DNA from: Lactuca virosa
Lineage: Eukaryota; Streptophyta; Magnoliopsida; Asterales; Asteraceae
Direction: 5' to 3'
Assembly (NCBI GenBank): GCA_928212115.1
Contig: CAKMRJ010005634.1
Span: 259,059,493 to 259,123,492 of the forward strand
DNA: 64,000 bases
The notes below the pieces were generated by a model. The model made no database searches and was not told where the DNA came from. It saw nothing but the letters and a program-made list of their open reading frames with translations. Shown here in pieces: positions 62,742 through 64,000 of the stretch (positions are counted from its first letter, which is position 1; each line of letters begins with the position of its first letter). Both the position numbers and the translations under genes were made by a program.

Positions 62742-64000
62742 TTCATCTGAAATGCACCAAGATTTGGTGGAAAGGTACCATCAAAGTGCTCGACAGGAAA
62801 GGTACGAGATTATTGCCTCCATGATAACAACAAAGATGAAGGATGGAGAGTCCATCACGACCTACTTGCAAAAGATGCAAAGGTTTGCGGACCGCTTGCT
62901 GAAGTTGAATGTAAACTTCGACGAAGAGCTGGCTATTGACATTATCCTACACTCATTTCCTCCTTTTTATGATCAGTTCAGAATGACTTACCATATGAAA
63001 AAGGAGGGAGTCACTCAAAGCAAGCTTCAAGGCCTACTAAGGACTGCTGAGAGTAGTTTAAAAGGCAAGTCTGTTGCACCCACTCCTACCGTTGATGCCC
63101 CTGTCTTGGCAATTGGACAAGGGAAATGAAAGAAGATGAAGGCTCTTTCTAAGAGCCACAAGGGAAAGTCCCATGATGGATCCTCTTCTAGTGGGACATA
63201 AGGTGGTTCTGCTACTCCTTATTCAAATCTAAAGGATGCAGAGTGCTTCCATTGTCACGATAAAGGGCATTGGAAACGAAGTTGCCCTAAATACTTGAAA
63301 GACATCAAGGATGGGAATATAAAGCCCACCTTCGCAGGTATTTACACTATTTAATCTAACAACTCATCACATGCTATTTCTTGGGTCCTTGATATAGGAT
63401 GTGATTTTCACATTTCTTCTGAATTGCAAGGTCTAAGAAGAAGTAGGGATGTGGAGCACGGGAAGATGAACTTGATCATGGAGAATAGGAAAGCGTCGCC
63501 AGTCACCAAGATTCGAGTTTAATCTGTATTTCTTAATAGTGGGTTAGGGTTAGATTTAAATGATTGTTTCTACTCGTCAGAAATGGCGAGAAACATTATT
63601 TCTTTTCATGGTTTTACATACAAGGTTTTAGATTTTTATTTAATAATGAAATTGGCTCTATAAATGCTTTTTTTAATGGTATTTTTTATTTTGAAGCATT
63701 ACCTTGTAATGGAGTATATGAAACTGTGATTGTTGTAGACAACTTAGGAAATAATGTGTTGCATATTGATTCGTCCAATGGTTTGGACAAAGCATGCTTG
63801 TGGCATTGTCGTCTTGGACATGTCAACAAGAAACGCATAGCCCAACTCCAAACGGATGGAGTGTTGGAGTCATTTGACCTTAGGGCCGATGACACGTGCG
63901 AGTCTTATTTGCTTGGAAAGATGACTAAATCACCCTTCACTGGCACCTGTGAAAGGGGTGAGGGATTATTGAATCTCATACACACCGATGTGTGTGGTGA
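62742..64000 (+). pseudogene. gag-pol: Copia-6 gag C-terminus, protease and integrase start (broken)
   Basis: 62752-63129 is open (MHQDLVERYHQSARQERYE, MQRFADRLLKLNVNFDEELA, LAIGQGK). It is followed by two stops (near 63127 and 63198) in the basic tail, the zinc knuckle CFHCHDKGHWKRSC (about 63244-63285), a stop after GIYTI, and protease SWVLDIGCDFHISSEL (Thr of Asp-Thr-Gly is Ile). Frameshifts then precede the zinc finger LWHCRLGHVNKKRIAQL and GLLNLIHTDVCG at the window end. Older and more decayed than Copia-7 and -8. Confidence 0.87.

Larger units (their letters stand above)
44396..64000 (+). mobile_element. Copia-6: copia element carrying Copia-7 and Copia-8, runs off the end
   Basis: 5' LTR 44396-45185, primer site and leader (45186-45817, then 53752-54511), gag start 54512-54814, then the rest of gag, protease and pre-integrase at 62742-64000. 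Copia-7 entered the leader (TSD TAGTA) and Copia-8 entered gag (TSD CTACT). It sits in Copia-4 protease; CATAT at 44391-44395 is the expected left TSD. The 3' half and LTR are off-window. Confidence 0.92.

Noticed and set aside
1..64000. An ordinary host gene between the elements
   Set aside because: All stretches between elements are themselves parts of older elements, and coding resumes across each insertion; nothing remained to assign to a host gene.

Overview
This 64 kb window is plant nuclear DNA made entirely of nested LTR retrotransposons; I found no host protein-coding gene, tRNA, rRNA or CRISPR array. The TG...CA termini, initiator-Met tRNA primer sites, 5-bp target-site duplications (TSDs), 2.1 kb Ty3 LTRs and Ty1/copia families with ~0.8 kb LTRs point to a large dicot genome. 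The very abundant palindrome ACTCG-N-CGAGT makes me think of Asteraceae such as lettuce (Lactuca), but that is recollection and was not tested.

Layout, reconstructed from matching TSDs and from reading frames that resume on the far side of each insertion. The outermost host in view is Copia-3 (+, 16995-17807). It was invaded on the left by Copia-2 (+, 3' part 13149-16994). Copia-2 was invaded by the Ty3 element Gypsy-1 (-, to 13148), and Gypsy-1 by the complete Copia-1 (+, 1221-8925, TSD AATCC). On the right Copia-3 was invaded by Copia-4 (-, starts 17808). Copia-4 was cut into five pieces by Gypsy-2 (-, 19025-28939, TSD AGACA), a solo LTR (30342-40512, TSD AAAGA) that itself holds Copia-5 (+, 32454-40304, TSD GTTTT), a short non-autonomous element Y (-, ~41405-43834), and Copia-6 (+, 44396 to beyond the end). 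Copia-6 in turn holds Copia-7 (-, 45818-53746, TSD TAGTA) and Copia-8 (-, 54815-62736, TSD CTACT).

Coding state. Every polyprotein is broken, mostly by single stops (often C-to-T) and one-base frameshifts. Copia-8 is the best preserved: LTRs nearly identical, gag open, a 677-codon RT/RNase H frame open. Copia-1 is the opposite: LTRs about 98% alike by eye, yet its coding region is an almost unrecognisable fossil, so it was probably moved in trans.

The most interesting material is non-coding. The copia leaders carry a set of hairpins whose stems change but stay paired. One shows an almost invariant 17-nt loop just upstream of gag; it occurs once in each intact leader and three times in Copia-1. 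The Ty3 LTRs carry tandem 42-bp repeats that would fold, in element RNA, into runs of C(UUCG)G hairpins. The Ty3 leaders share a two-helix hairpin with a GGGCCC loop that resembles a retroviral dimer-initiation site. The same ACTCG-N-CGAGT palindrome is clustered in unrelated Ty1 and Ty3 families. All identities and foldings are by eye.
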